DNA from: Daucus carota subsp. sativus
Lineage: Eukaryota; Streptophyta; Magnoliopsida; Apiales; Apiaceae
NCBI RefSeq assembly: GCF_001625215.2
Contig: NC_030384.2
Span: forward strand, 44,426,390 to 44,490,389
DNA: 64,000 nt
Reading direction: 5' to 3'
The notes under the pieces are model-generated. The model made no database searches. It saw nothing but the letters and a program-made list of their open reading frames with translations, and was not told the origin of the DNA. How positions within the stretch are numbered: position 1 is the stretch's first letter; every line of letters starts with the position of its first letter. Positions 26,020 through 38,282 of this stretch are shown in pieces. Position numbers and translations under genes: made by a program.

Positions 26020-26535
26020 AACAGTAAAAATATTATTTATAAAATTTTACATATTATTTGTAAATGTTACCGCAACCAACTAAAAGGTTATGACTTCTAA
26101 CATTTATGATAATATGTTTAGATTTTATCAAGTTTATTTATTTTTTATTTTTTATTATATAATTATTTTCTTTGTTTTAATTAAAAATAAATAATAAATA
26201 AACTAGACAAAATCTAAATAAAACCAAACCAAACATACTCAGTATATCCCGTTTAGAGCAGGGTCGGATGAGGGTAAGATGTACGCAACCATGCCCCTAT
26301 CCTTAAAGTAGAGAGGCTGTTTCCGTGAAAACCCTGGCTTAGTGCACAACAAATAAAAGCTATAATAAGAATATAATACCTTAGTCCATGACATGGGACT
26401 TACCGAAACGGTTACTAGACAAAATTTAAATATATTATCATAAATATTAGAAGTCATATTCTTTTACTTTGTTACGGTGGCATTCAAAAATAATGTGTAA
26501 AACTGTATGAATAATATTTTTATTTAAAGTCTTTT
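26020..26535. mobile_element. long inverted-repeat MITE interrupted by a SINE
   Basis: The left arm (about 26025-26145, containing TTATGACTTCTAACATTTAT) is closely mirrored by the right arm (about 26405-26530, whose reverse complement contains TATGACTTCTAATATTTATG). The matching stretch is about 110 bp. Between the arms lies the SINE-like segment at about 26245-26345. Exact ends and target duplication were not resolved. Confidence 0.65.
26245..26345 (+). mobile_element. SINE fragment (Au-like 3' module)
   Basis: The string GGTCGGATGAGGGTAAGATG, continuing into ACGCAACCATGCCCCTATCC and AGAGAGGCTGTTTCCG, matches the well-known body of dispersed plant SINEs of the Au type, as I remember it. The 5' tRNA-like part is not clear. 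Confidence 0.6.
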
Positions 26536-27299
26536 GGAAAGACCCAGATAATATATAAAATTCGAAAGAACTTATATTCCGAAGTACTTGATTGATATTT
26601 ATTGATGACTTTAGTGATCATGTTGATAGCGTTGCTATATATCAATTTTATTTCCAACTTTTTTGTGTCTAATAATAATTGGATGATTGATGTGCATACA
26701 ACAATCCTACATTGTAAATTATATTTGAAAAAAAGATTGGCAACGCTTTTTGTTTTTTGTTATTTGATTAGATCAGATTTTCATAGAATAGATTCTTTTT
26801 AAATATTTTTCTAAATCATGTCAAATACTTTTTATCAATTATTCTATACATTTTTAAGCTGCCACATCCCTCTTTGTAAATTGCACATTCAAATCGACAA
26901 AATGAAAAAAATGTTAAAATGCACGTCACTCCCTTCATGTTTTCGATATTTTTATTTAATTCTTAACCTACATATCTATAGACTTTTATGTATTAAAAAA
27001 AACAATATTATTTTTAATATATACAGTGCAATAATATATGATAATTTTTTTAATATATATAAGAAGTATAATTTTTATTAATAAAAAATTCAAGTACACA
27101 AATCTCCGAATTCAAGGTCAATAGTTGTCCTCTTTTACTGCGGGTTCATTAATTCGGCTGCAAAATTCTGCTCAGCGATCACCCACTCTCTTCAAAACAG
27201 CAGAACAATCCTTATTCAGTTTTCAGTATAGTATGCTTTCACCATACAGTACTTAAAAAGACTTTATAAAAAATTAAATAAATATATTCCCACTCATTT

Positions 27300-27520
27300 T
27301 TTTATATTTTTTTTAGATGTCCCATCCAATTCATTTATATTTTAAAACTTACCAAATAGTGAATGAGTCCCACCACTTCTCTACTTTTATTTTTTTTATA
27401 CATTAAAAATCAATGGGTTCCACCTTTCACCACTTTTCTTTCTCTTTTTCACCACTTTATATATATTTCTTGACCTGAGTGCCCAACCCATTGGATAAGA
27501 AATGTGAGGGACGGAGGGAG
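27300..27520. mobile_element. left-truncated Stowaway MITE
   Basis: The right end GGGACGGAGGGAG followed by TA (27521-27522) is intact. The inner sequence (GAGTCCCACCACTT and CAATGGGTTCCACC) resembles the element at 24744-25004. No matching left terminus was found. Confidence 0.6.
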
Positions 27521-28146
27521 TATTTTGTAAGCTTCCAAGAAGGTAAAAATAAGGATGACATGAATATTTGTCTTTTTAATTTTTTTTGGCATATATTTAA
27601 ATTACCCTGATCACACAATTAAAAAGTTATTAAATCTTAAAATAAAAATATTATTTTAATATTTTTACTTACAAGAAACTATTAAAATAATTAATCTTGC
27701 AATCAAATCATTTTAAGTAATATGTAAAAAATATATAAACGGAAGGAGTATAATTATATAATACTATTTTATTTTATAAAAAGTAAAATAATAATAATTT
27801 ACTACTTCCGTTTCAAGATATTTTTATTTCTTAATAGTTGAAGTCATTAATTTTAATTGAAATTTATAGAGTCATAAAAATTTAAAAATATATATTAATA
27901 AAATAAATGTTTAATTTATTTTAAAATATAAATTTGTATTGTAAAGTTATATAAAATAAAATTTAAATTTTAATTAAAAGTTAAAATTGATAATTTGAAA
28001 AGGAGGAGTAGGTTGTCACGTTATTCGGATTATGCACCGGGTCAGGTCACGAGAGATGGCCCCCTCATTATTTATTCATAACTACTCTTAATTTTATTGA
28101 AAACATTTCTTTAGCTATTTCCCGACTCTCTCACCCTTGAAATTGC

Positions 28147-28167
28147 ATCTCTCTCTCTCACTCTCTT

Positions 28168-28199
<32 letters not shown>
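28147..28199. repeat. (CT)n tract in LPAT2 leader
   Basis: A CT run ends about 20 bases before the LPAT2 start codon, so it lies in the 5' untranslated region. CT-rich leaders are common in plant housekeeping genes. Confidence 0.85.
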
Positions 28200-28202
<3 letters not shown>

Positions 28203-28219
28203 AGGTGGTGGTGTCGTGT

Positions 28220-31200
28220 ATGGCGATTCCAGCTGCAGGTGTTGTCGTACCGGTGGGCGTTGTCTTCTTCATCTCCGGTCTAGTCGTCAATCTCATTCAG
28301 GTTCTTATCTACACACTAATTGTTGAGAATCAATCTAAAACCTTAAGCTGTTGTAGGAATGTCTCAATTGGATCTTATGCTATATTTTAGCACTCTCTCT
28401 CACTGATAATCCCATTTTTGGGTTGGAGAGGGTGCCCATCTTTAGGGCAATTAATGCTTTCGTGTTCATGTTAAATTGTGAGAATATTAAGGGTGACGGA
28501 GAGTCTACTTGGGACCTCCGCCAAATCAGAGCTCCGATACCATGTTGAGAACCAATTTATTTAAAACCCTAAGGTGTTATAGGAAGGCCCCAATTAGATC
28601 TTATGCTATATTTCAACACCAATTATTTCCAATTACTTGTCCAAATGTTGTTTTTAAGCTGTATATTATTGTGATTATAGGAGGCCAGGTCACTCATTTA
28701 CGCCTAAAACATTTTTAGCTCCAGGATTGATTGCTTGATTGTTTTACTATATTTCTATATATACGGGATCATTATATGTGTTTATGTTGGCAGGCTTTCT
28801 TTTTCGTTCTCGTGCGCCCTTTTTCGAAGAATGCGTATAGAAAGATTAACAGAGTGGTTGCTGAATTGTTGTGGCTGGAACTTATATGGCTCATTGATTG
28901 GTGGGCTGGAGTTAAGGTCATTTCCAATACTCTACTGATAATGTGATTTTTGATTAAGTTGTTACTGGTTTTTTCGAAGTTAAGGACTATGGTAGTGTAA
29001 TTTTCATGGAGATCAATCGGATTTGGAGTCTACTTTCACATAAGTTTATCACCTCTATACTTCTAAGGAGGCTTAACAAGCTACCACTTACCAGTATAAC
29101 ATGATTTAGCATCTCAGTAGAGAAAAACTATTACCCTAATCTTGAAATATTTTATTTATTAAACTAGGTGCTAAGTAGTCACCGACCTCTCCTTTCTGTC
29201 ACACGCGGGTGCGCTCACGCACACCCATATATCATTCGGCAATTGTTGAGCTAATAGGCAGAATAATAGGGTCAACTTTTGTTTTATTCACATAAATGTC
29301 GTTGTACAGATCATTAATACTTGATCGATTTGAGGAGCTATTTGGCGTGGCTACCGGATCTTTCTTTTATTGTAGGGATATTTTGTTTTGACAAGGAATT
29401 TATTAGGGCTTATCGTTTGCTGTCCCAGGTCCTGAGTTCGGCTCTCGTTCACCCCAAGATTTATCAAAATAGACACTTGACACTAATTTGTAGGTTTATA
29501 ACCCTGCTCTCTAAAAAAATATATTACAATTTGCCCCATCATATTCAACAAATTTCTGAGTAGGATTTGTATTGTAGTTCTGCAGAGGAACCTTGTAGCG
29601 TGCATTTTTATATGTTAATAACTCAGGTAATAATTGGTGATCAGAGTTTCCATCAGACTTTGAAAAAGTGACTAGAACTTGGCAGTGTCTGGTCATGTAC
29701 TCCTTGTGCTTCGGGCACTTGTAGATTCTCGTGTATTAGATGTTACATCATTGTTGTGACCATTGTGCCTTGAAACTCAGATTTGGCTAGAGGCCTCCAA
29801 CATAAATATGTCCCCAAGTATCGGATGCTGCATTTTTTTCAAAGAAATACATGTTTTTGCCCTAATATAAGTTTCCGATGTGCTTATACCCCTGTCCTAC
29901 TTATAAGTGTCCTCCAGTGGTACTTAGAGGTAAAATAATGATCCAGTCATGGTTGTTACGTCGCTCGACTAGTCGCGACTAGTCGACGACTAGTCGAGCA
30001 GTCGGTGGAGGACGGTCGACTGGCCTCCTCGACTGGCTGTTTGTAAGTATTTCGCTCGACTGGTTCATGACTGGTCGACTGGGTCTACTTGTCGACCGGA
30101 CTGGTCGACCCAGTCGCTCGACTGGTTCCAGATTTGCAAAAAAAGCCCAGATTTGCAAAAAAAAACCCATCCAATCGGCCTCCAGTCGCCCTAATTCACC
30201 TCCAGTGGCCTCCAACTTCAAATTTTCATAGGTATGCTTCATATTATTTGTAAAAACAGAGTACCCACACTCATATATACATACATAACACATATATACA
30301 CAGACTCACTGAGTCATATATGTATATACACACAGAATAGTTGTATGTATATATACACACAGTCAAACAATATATATTACACACAATTATACACACACAC
30401 TTATAGAACAGATAATGGAATTAATACACTTGTTTTTTGTTTTTTGTTCAATGTTCCAGGATAACAGAAAATGGGGGACCCAACTGACCCAACTGACCCT
30501 AATTATGATCTCTGTCTTAGTTTACTTTGCTTCCTATAATCCTATTTGTGCAGTCAATTGTGTGTAGAAGTGTAGAACATGTAGATATATATAAAATTAC
30601 TAATTTTATACTTTGTCGACTAGTCTACGACTAGTCACGACTCGACTTGCCGGACACTCCGGTCGACTCGACTCGACTTACCGACGTAACAACCATGGAT
30701 CCAGTCACGGAGAATGAGACATTAACACATATTCTGAAGTGTAACTTTAATAAACCTGTACTACCTCTAATTCCTCAGTAGTTGTTTCTGTAAAAATGAA
30801 TATACTCCTAAATACTAACCTTTTTCACTTATCTGTGTGCAATAATGTTCTTTTTCTAACTGTCTTTTAGTTATGTCTAAAAGGTTTGCACTGTCTGTGT
30901 ACATCACAATCATCCCTTATATTATAATGAAAGAGTCCCATGTAGGGGTTGTAGACTTTGTTTTTGTGTTAATTATGTAATAGATGGTAACTTGACTGTG
31001 ATTAACGTAATGTTTCTGGCTGCAGATTCAACTTTATACAGATCCTGAAACATTTAAATTAATGGGTATGACAGTAAGTTTGTGATCTGGCTTAATATGG
31101 TATATTCTTTACGAATAATGTTTTTTCCCCTTAAAATACTAATATTTTTTTACCTATCGAATCCATTTAGGAAAGGAACATGCACTTGTCATATGCAACC

Positions 31201-34200
31201 ACAAAAGTGACATCGATTGGCTAGTTGGCTGGATTTTGGCTCAGGTTTGTTTATTTTTATTTTTAACTTCTGCCCACGTGCATGGATGCATGCAAATATG
31301 TGTGCCATGTGCATGCAGGGCAGGACCACATGCCGCCTATAACCTACCTCAAATTCTAGGTAGTACTATATTAGGCATAATTTTACTAGCAATATAAGCA
31401 AGCTCAAGCTGTAATGTATTTAGGTTTCTAAAAGGCCCTTGCTCCGCTAGGCACAAATTTGTCTTTCAAAATTCTTTTTACATACACACACATCAATTCT
31501 TTCATCTTTTTTTTTTTTTTAATTTGTCAAATATTACCTTTTCAATATTGTTTTGGTTTCTAATTCAGATTTATACTCAAATAATTACACATGAATTTGA
31601 ATCCCTTATTTTGGCCCCTTGGCCCTCGCATTAAATTCTTAGCTCCTAGTCTCCTACCCTTTGCACATGACATTTGTATGTTGTGTGCATGTATGGCTAT
31701 ATTTCAACAGTTTTTTTTTTTTTTCAAATATAAAAGAAGATATGCTTTATGCTACACATATATCTGCAATGCATTCTATTTAAGGACAATTCAATGGTGG
31801 TTAATGTTTTCTAATTTAGCGCAGATAGATTTTATTTCTCGTCCATATGCCTTTCTATTTTTTGCTAATATTTATTGTTTCATACACCAGAGATCAGGCT
31901 GCCTGGGTAGTGCTTTAGCTGTTATGAAGAAATCATCCAAATTTCTTCCTGTAAGTGCCTAAATTCGTTTTGAACTTAATTTCCTCTGGGATTTTAACTT
32001 TTTTAAATATCTCTTGAATGGATGAACTTGATTAAAAGGTTGTATATTGCTTTATGCAGTGCATGTTATAGACCTATACTTTTGGTAGTACCGTACACTG
32101 CATAATATTCACTTCAACTTTCATATTTTTTATTCAGCAATATAAATTAGTATTGTCAAATAGGATTCGTTACTTGTTGATACTCAACCTGTTGGAAAGC
32201 ATGGAAGCTAATGCAGGGAGATGCTATTCACTGAGGGGGCCATCGCATCCTATGAATTTTCGCCATTAGATTTATAATGCATTCTTGCTAGCAATATATA
32301 TGTAATTGGACCAAACACTAGAGACCTCTCCACATACCTGGGCCGTGATACCATGTTAAGCAACCAACTCACCTAATACCGGAAGGGTGTTAGGAGGCCT
32401 TAATCAGATCATATCCACCTCCTTATTGTGTCCACTGGTCACTGATTAATTTATTGAAAACTCGGGGATAATTTAAGACAAGGTAGGCGAGCTTGAAACT
32501 ATGTCCTGATAAATCTGTACTGTGTTTCGTCCAACAATATCTTACATACTTGAGCTATTCAACCTACTTCAATATGAACTTAAAAAATAAAAAAAGACGT
32601 CCTTATGTTTTTAGTATCCTATGCAAGACAAGTATAAATTATTTTTAAATGATTTTCTTTCTTTAATTTTAGCCAGAAGAGAAATGGAAAAATTCATTTC
32701 TTTATATTGTTGCTACAGTCCCCCGAATATTCACTTTAAAACATGTTCCATAATTGAGTTTTCAAAATTAAGTAATATTTGTACTTTCTGTCCATTTTTA
32801 TGTATTTAGTATATATTCTTTTATCTACCCTTTCAAACACCTAAGTCTCTCAGGATAGCGCCATTAATGCTTATTGCTGCATCTCAGGTTATAGGTTGGT
32901 CAATGTGGTTCTCTGAATATCTTTTTCTTGAAAGGAGTTGGGCCAAAGATGAAAATACGCTGAAGGTATGGGTGTTTAAATATAGAGATTGATATTTTAT
33001 CATGTTTGGTCACTCTTATGCCTTCTGTGTTCTTTGATAGTTTTAACATTTCTTATTGGGTTTCTTAAAATTCTCCTTATAATTCTATGGGATGTTGTTC
33101 CTACAGTCCGGTTTTCAACGCCTAAGGGATTTCCCGCATGCATTTTGGCTGGCACTATTTGTCGAGGGTACTCGCTTTACACAGGCAAAACTTTTAGCTG
33201 CTCAGGAATATGCATCTTCAATGGGATTACCTGCTCCCAGGAATGTCTTGATTCCACGAACCAAGGTTAGGGTTCTGTTCCTCCCATGAACTTGTTAGTT
33301 TCCTCATAATTCCTCTGTCAGTGTGCATTATGATAACAAGTTTTAGCATATCATGTTATCATTTTCTTGTTAAATAAATAAATTTAAGTTCCTAGTTTTA
33401 AAGTTATCTGTTTATAGGCATCTTAACACTAAGCTCCCAGAGAACTAGCTAATTAAATACATATCGTCATGTTTATTTCTATCCTACGTCTACTACACAC
33501 TGTTCGCATTTGGATGAATTGCGAGATGTTAAATCCCGTCCTGCAAACTTTACGTTGTTTCAATTTGTGTACTAAGAAAGTGTGGGAGTTCGGTAAAATC
33601 TATTCTCCCCGGTGACAAAAGGTGATTGGACATGAACACGAAACACTAATGTTGGATGGAGCAATCCAAATCCTTTAAAGAAATAAAGTTTTTTACCCCG
33701 GCCATTCCCGATACCGTATCCTCGTAGGCCTCGCGCAATATGGCAAAGAGAAGACACAATTTTGGTAGCCATACCAGTGAATTATAACAAGCTTTTAGAT
33801 AAAGAATAAAGACAATGGATGCCGCCTACTACTAAAAAACCGGTTTTGCAAATCCTTGCTTGTGGGGCGCCGGGCGGCATACCTAATTTTTTTTTTAATT
33901 TTTTATGTTAACCTTTAAAACTATTAGGTATTAGTTTTTTGAGATTTATGGTTTTCTGGCATCATTTCGTTCTGTCAAGAGGAGTACAGATATGGATTTT
34001 GATCTATTCTTGAGTTTTATCAAGAAGATAGCATGATAGAACTATACACACACCAACCAGGGCATATGCAAGTAGATATGTAATATTGCCTTTGGCAAAT
34101 TGAAATGTATGTATTGTTGTTTCGTGCATGTTATGTATTACAGAGTTCTTACGAGCACATGGACGAACCACATAACAATTTGCAAAACTTTTGTCAATAT

Positions 34201-36328
34201 ATATTGGATTTTTTAAACTCCCTGCATGCTGTTATCTATGCAGATATATCACTGGTCGAGTCATGATTTAATGACTGATTCTGATTCTTCTCTTTCATAA
34301 TATCTCTTTGTTGATCATTAATTACACCATGCAAGCACAACTTGCATTTTCTGAAGATTTTCTAAATAAAAATTTAATTGTATATGCTGTTGTTTCAGGG
34401 TTTTGTTACAGCAGTAACTCACATGCGTCCATTTGTTCCAGCTGTATATGATGTGACCCTAGCCATTCCCAAAACGTCACCTCCACCTACTATGCTCAGA
34501 CTATTCAAGGGCCAATCTTCCGTGGTAAAGTTAAAACAATCTGAATAGTTTGATCATTAGCTTATTAATGAAAAAGTTGCAAATGTGGTAGTGATAACCA
34601 TTTGATATGATCCACAAGACCCTTTCACGACCAGGGCGAAACAGTATACCATGGGACTCTTTGGGTGGACCACGGCCCCATGTGAAAAATGAAAAAAATA
34701 AAAAGAAGGAAGAATATATTTTTTAATTATTACTTTAGTGAGGGTCAATATATCTATCTATTATATTACCGCAGAAGGACCCCCCCCCCCCCCCCCCCCC
34801 CCCCCTTTTGTAAGAACAAACTTCTTTTACCACTTACATTCTAAAAAATGACATGAAAATGAAAAGTACGCAGATAGAATTATGTTATATCAGCTCAGAT
34901 AGGAGAATACACACAGAAATAACAAAAGAAGTCCAAGAATATTAAGGCGCCTATATTCCCTTTTCTGCAGGTGCATATTCATCTCAAACGGCACTTGATG
35001 AGTGATCTTCCGAAATCAGATGATTCTGTTGCACAGTGGTGTAAAGACGCCTTCGTGGTCAAGGTAATAACTTTTTTCTTATGCATTGTCCTTTTCTTCT
35101 GCCTATGATCTGAAGATATTTTATGACACGGACTAGTATTGCACACATGAAGGTGCATGCAACTTTCGTGCTGAAAGGAGCTACATACAACTTTGTTATC
35201 CTCGGTTACTATGAAACTCTATAAATCCTACCGATTCTTGCATACCAATATTCTTCTAACAGACTACTATAAGTTTGTTTCATAATAGGCCCAATTTGAA
35301 GCTTTGCTTACTTCCCATGGTATTAATGAATTGTTAGCTTTTAGATTAATTTTTGAGAGAAAAATATTAGAGAAGTGGTTCTTCACTATAACATATACTC
35401 CCCCCGTCCCAAAATAATAGTAGCTTTGACTTTTTTCACGTATTTTGAGGGTAAAAAAACACAATTCTATATATTGATTTTTAAATTCATTCTTCTGAAT
35501 ATAGTTATAGATGTTAAATTTGTATTCAGAAAAAGAAAATCTGAAAAATAATGTGTAGAACTTTTTACACCTCAAATTACGTGCAAAAAGTCAAAGCGAC
35601 TATTATTTTGAGATAGAGTGAGTATATTGTTAGAAATTGTTTCATGACATCATTACTAATCTTTCTTGAGTTTTATACATTTTTAGGAGACAGCTATCAA
35701 TTTAACAGATTTTCACTAGAAGCTCTCATTATGTAAGTGCTGAAAATGGAACACAACACAAACATGAAAACTATATGTGATATACCTGTTGTCTGCCTGT
35801 GCGTAGTGTGTGTCACTTTACCACGGCGGTATCAGTAAAATGCACTTGGTATACGTAATCTATCTGTCCTCGATGTAAGTGCTTTCTAAGTTGATTGACA
35901 TTTTTTTCTTCTGGATTTGGCTCAAGTAGGATAACTTATTGGATAAGCATAAAGAAAATGATAGCTTTGGTGATGGAGTACTACAAGACACTGGTCGACC
36001 GTTGAATTCTCTTGTGGTAACACAAATATTAATTTACCAACTCCAATCTTCGTTCTGATCAAGCTTCTATTTCCTATGGGCAATTCATTTGTATGTGGTC
36101 TAATAACTACTGCTACAACAGGTTGTCATCTCCTGGGCATGTCTTCTCATTTTTGGGGCCTTAAAATTCGTCCAGTGGTCCTCAATACTATCTTCTTGGA
36201 AGGGTCTTGCATTCTCGGCAGTTGGCCTAGGCATAGTTACGGTTCTTATGCAGATATTGATTCAATTTTCCCAATCAGAGCGTTCCAACCGTCCGATGCC
36301 GTCGAAACATGCAAAACCACCCCAATGA
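28220..36328 (+). CDS. LPAT2: 1-acyl-sn-glycerol-3-phosphate acyltransferase (LPAT2-type, ER)
   Basis: Complete 11-exon gene for the ER membrane enzyme that acylates lysophosphatidic acid to phosphatidic acid for phospholipid and oil synthesis. Exons: 28220-28300, 28794-28916, 31026-31065, 31171-31244, 31891-31950, 32888-32965, 33107-33265, 34399-34524, 34971-35063, 35930-36016 and 36122-36328 (TGA). Phases agree and give 375 aa, against about 390 in known LPAT2 proteins. Membrane spans occur near the N terminus ([17 protein letters not shown]) and C terminus ([16 protein letters not shown] and following). The catalytic NHX4D block is NHKSDID (N91-D97) and the substrate-binding block is FVEGTR (170-175). 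Arabidopsis has Arg where this protein has Lys after NH. Introns 2 and 9 host transposons. Confidence 0.95.
28320..28625 (+). repeat. dispersed repeat, two copies in LPAT2 intron 1
   Basis: The phrase TGTTGAGAA(T/C)CAAT, followed by AAAACC(C/T)TAAG, GTAGGAA or ATAGGAA, and GATCTTATGCTATATTT, occurs at about 28321-28388 and again at 28542-28620. A more distant relative (GATACCATGTTAAGCAACCA) is at about 32349 in intron 5. This looks like a widespread plant intergenic repeat of unknown class. Confidence 0.7.
29180..29475 (+). mobile_element. possible SINE remnant in LPAT2 intron 2
   Basis: AGGTCCTGAGTTCGGCTCTC at about 29428 resembles a tRNA B-box (GTTCGANNC) context as found in plant SINEs. 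The A-box side is degenerate and the ends are unresolved. Confidence 0.35.
29948..30697. mobile_element. non-autonomous hAT element in LPAT2 intron 2
   Basis: A 750 bp element with 16 bp inverted ends (CATGGTTGTTACGTCG and its complement), flanked by the 8 bp duplication GATCCAGT (29940-29947 and 30698-30705). The subterminal regions are rich in CGACTAGTCG-type palindromes and GACTGGTCGAC motifs. The centre carries TA/CA simple repeats (30265-30400) and a short AACTGACCC duplication, but no transposase frame. Confidence 0.85.
34780..34805 (+). repeat. poly-C run of 26 bases
   Basis: A homopolymer of 26 C in LPAT2 intron 8. Such runs are hard to sequence, so the true length may differ from that shown. 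Confidence 0.8.
35398..35622. mobile_element. Stowaway MITE in LPAT2 intron 9
   Basis: Ends CTCCCCCCGTCCCAAAATAA and TTATTTTGAGATAGAGTGAG are imperfect inverted repeats with TA on each side. The arms continue with TAGCTTTGACTTTTTTCACG against CGTGCAAAAAGTCAAAGCGA. Length is 225 bp. It lies within the intron and does not touch splice sites. Confidence 0.85.
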
Positions 36329-37134
36329 AGGCCAGTAGTAGGAGAGAACCTACATATACTAAGAGAGGTGCAACAGTTACCTCATTAGGCTTGTTCAATC
36401 CTTCACACAATTGAGTCCGTCATCTGTAGTGATATTTGTGAAATATGACATGCGCTGTACAACTTTATGCTCCTCAAGGGATGTCCATGTTGGACCTTGT
36501 ATACTTGTACAAGTAGAGAGAGTAGGAAAGGCATATCAATTAGTTGGTCTTGTTAATTATTTAGTAATTGGGTCCTTGATTTATTTGTTTGATACTTGTA
36601 CTTCATGTTTTCGAAACTTTTCAAGTCCGATTATCATCTTTGACATTGGTTAAAATATCAAACTGGAATTAGAAGATAAATAGGTCTCGTTTCTGAGGTA
36701 ACAACTTAAAGTGGTTTGATTGTTGCACATTTAAGTATGTACAATTAGCTTTACCATGGTAATTCACTACTTATATTTGTTGTTAGGGTACTAATGAAAA
36801 TTTACACCTACAACGACCCCCTTCTGCAAAAGTTTTCTTTTCGACTAACCTATACATCAGTATATTTACGATACATAAATGAAGGTTAGGTCCTTTTTTT
36901 GGGTGCAACACAGGAAAGCTTTCGTGATAAAGATGAGTCTCCTGTATACAAAATCATGAGCTAAGATATTATTTACATATATATCACACAACATTTTGTC
37001 TTGTACTTAAGTGGGATAACAGGTTCCCTAGTCTTTCAGATTAGGGACATCGTCTGCGTACATTTTATCACAACTTCTTCAGTTTTTCAGTCAGAATAAG
37101 AACATCGTCTGAATACATTTTATTCTTCCTGGAT

Positions 37135-37286
37135 TTGCTCCAAGCGGCATATGCTGGGTACGTTTAGTTTGGTTTACAAGATGTTGAAAGCCAGAGTAAC
37201 AGCCTCTCTATTCTTTCGGAATAGTCATATTTGCTCTAAGCGGGATATGCTGGGTACATTTAGTTTGGTTTACGGGATGTTGAAAT
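37135..37286. repeat. direct repeat pair downstream of LPAT2
   Basis: About 54 bp (core ATATGCTGGGTAC, then TTTAGTTTGGTTTAC, then GATGTTGAAA) occurs at about 37135 and 37232, differing at a few positions. Confidence 0.75.
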
Positions 37287-37914
37287 GCCGACGCTGTCAT
37301 TGAACTGCCTATCATTGAATTGACATATGACTTGGCGAGCCAGCATTTCGCAATTGCAGGTCGGTGTACCTTGGACTCTTCATTAATCCGAGAGCAGAAT
37401 GTAGGTCCAAATTCAGCTCATAAGCTGCTGGTACATTAACTAAAATATTAATTCAGCTAAAAACCTCATGTGCAAGAAGAATAAAAAGACACTAATTCCA
37501 CAACTTGGATGATGTCAAGGCTGTACTGCAGCAGTGACTTCCAATCATTTTGTTATTCACCAATCTGAATTATAAGTAATCTTGCTAATCGTGTTTCATG
37601 TGCCATTAAATCATGTGTTGCTGACATTAACTCACTTGTCTAACATACTTATGTAGTCTATCACATCAAGCTGCTCTGTTCTTCCCTTATCATCATGTCT
37701 AATTTTTTGTTCTTTTCCTGCGTGAATAATATGACTTCAATTTTCGCTACTGTCTCTTGTAAAAGTATGTGTACAACTTTGGTGCTTGTTGCCCTAGAAG
37801 GTAAAGAGCGTGCAACTCTGTAACAGTTGATTGGCAATTGTCAGTTTTGTTGCTGGACTCCTTTTCTAGTTAATGGCTTCTATAAGGTCTACTTAACATT
37901 ATGTAATATCCGGA

Positions 37915-38015
37915 ATTTCGGGATCGATAGCCTAGTGATAAAGGGTTATCGTTTTCACGTTCTTCAGCCGTGGCTTCAATTACTCGGGGAGAATTTTGTT
38001 TCCCTCATAGAAGAA
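37915..38015 (+). mobile_element. possible tRNA-derived SINE
   Basis: GATAGCCTAGTGATAAAGGG fits a tRNA A-box, and GTGGCTTCAATTAC about 30 bases on is a degenerate B-box. The 3' end is unclear. Confidence 0.4.
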
Positions 38016-38282
38016 ACTGTAATTACCCAGATATTTACTGAAATAGATAGTTTGGTTTTATAAATGTTTTGTTTTTCATGGTAAATTATCCAAGTTGATG
38101 GCAGAAATTACTGTATAAAGCTTAAACAAAGCACGCATATGCATTAACTAACATTCTTCAATAACTTTAAAGCTTCAATGAGCCAGACAAACAATCTGGC
38201 AATCTGCATTGTCTCTAGCTTACCTACCATTCGTAGGCTTTTAATTGCTTGTTGCTTCTGGATGATTGTTTGTTAACTGAAA

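Larger units (their letters stand above)
23721..28219. other. repeat-rich intergenic spacer upstream of LPAT2
   Basis: About 4.5 kb of AT-rich sequence with no supported gene. It contains the Stowaway, SINE and inverted-repeat elements listed separately. Degenerate MITE-like ends (CTACTTCCGTTTCAAG near 27803 and GGAGGAGTAG near 28003) could not be paired with confidence. Confidence 0.6.

Noticed and set aside
33572..33772. Minus-strand open frame in LPAT2 intron 7
   Set aside because: No recognisable domain; it lies wholly inside an intron and may be a decayed repeat.
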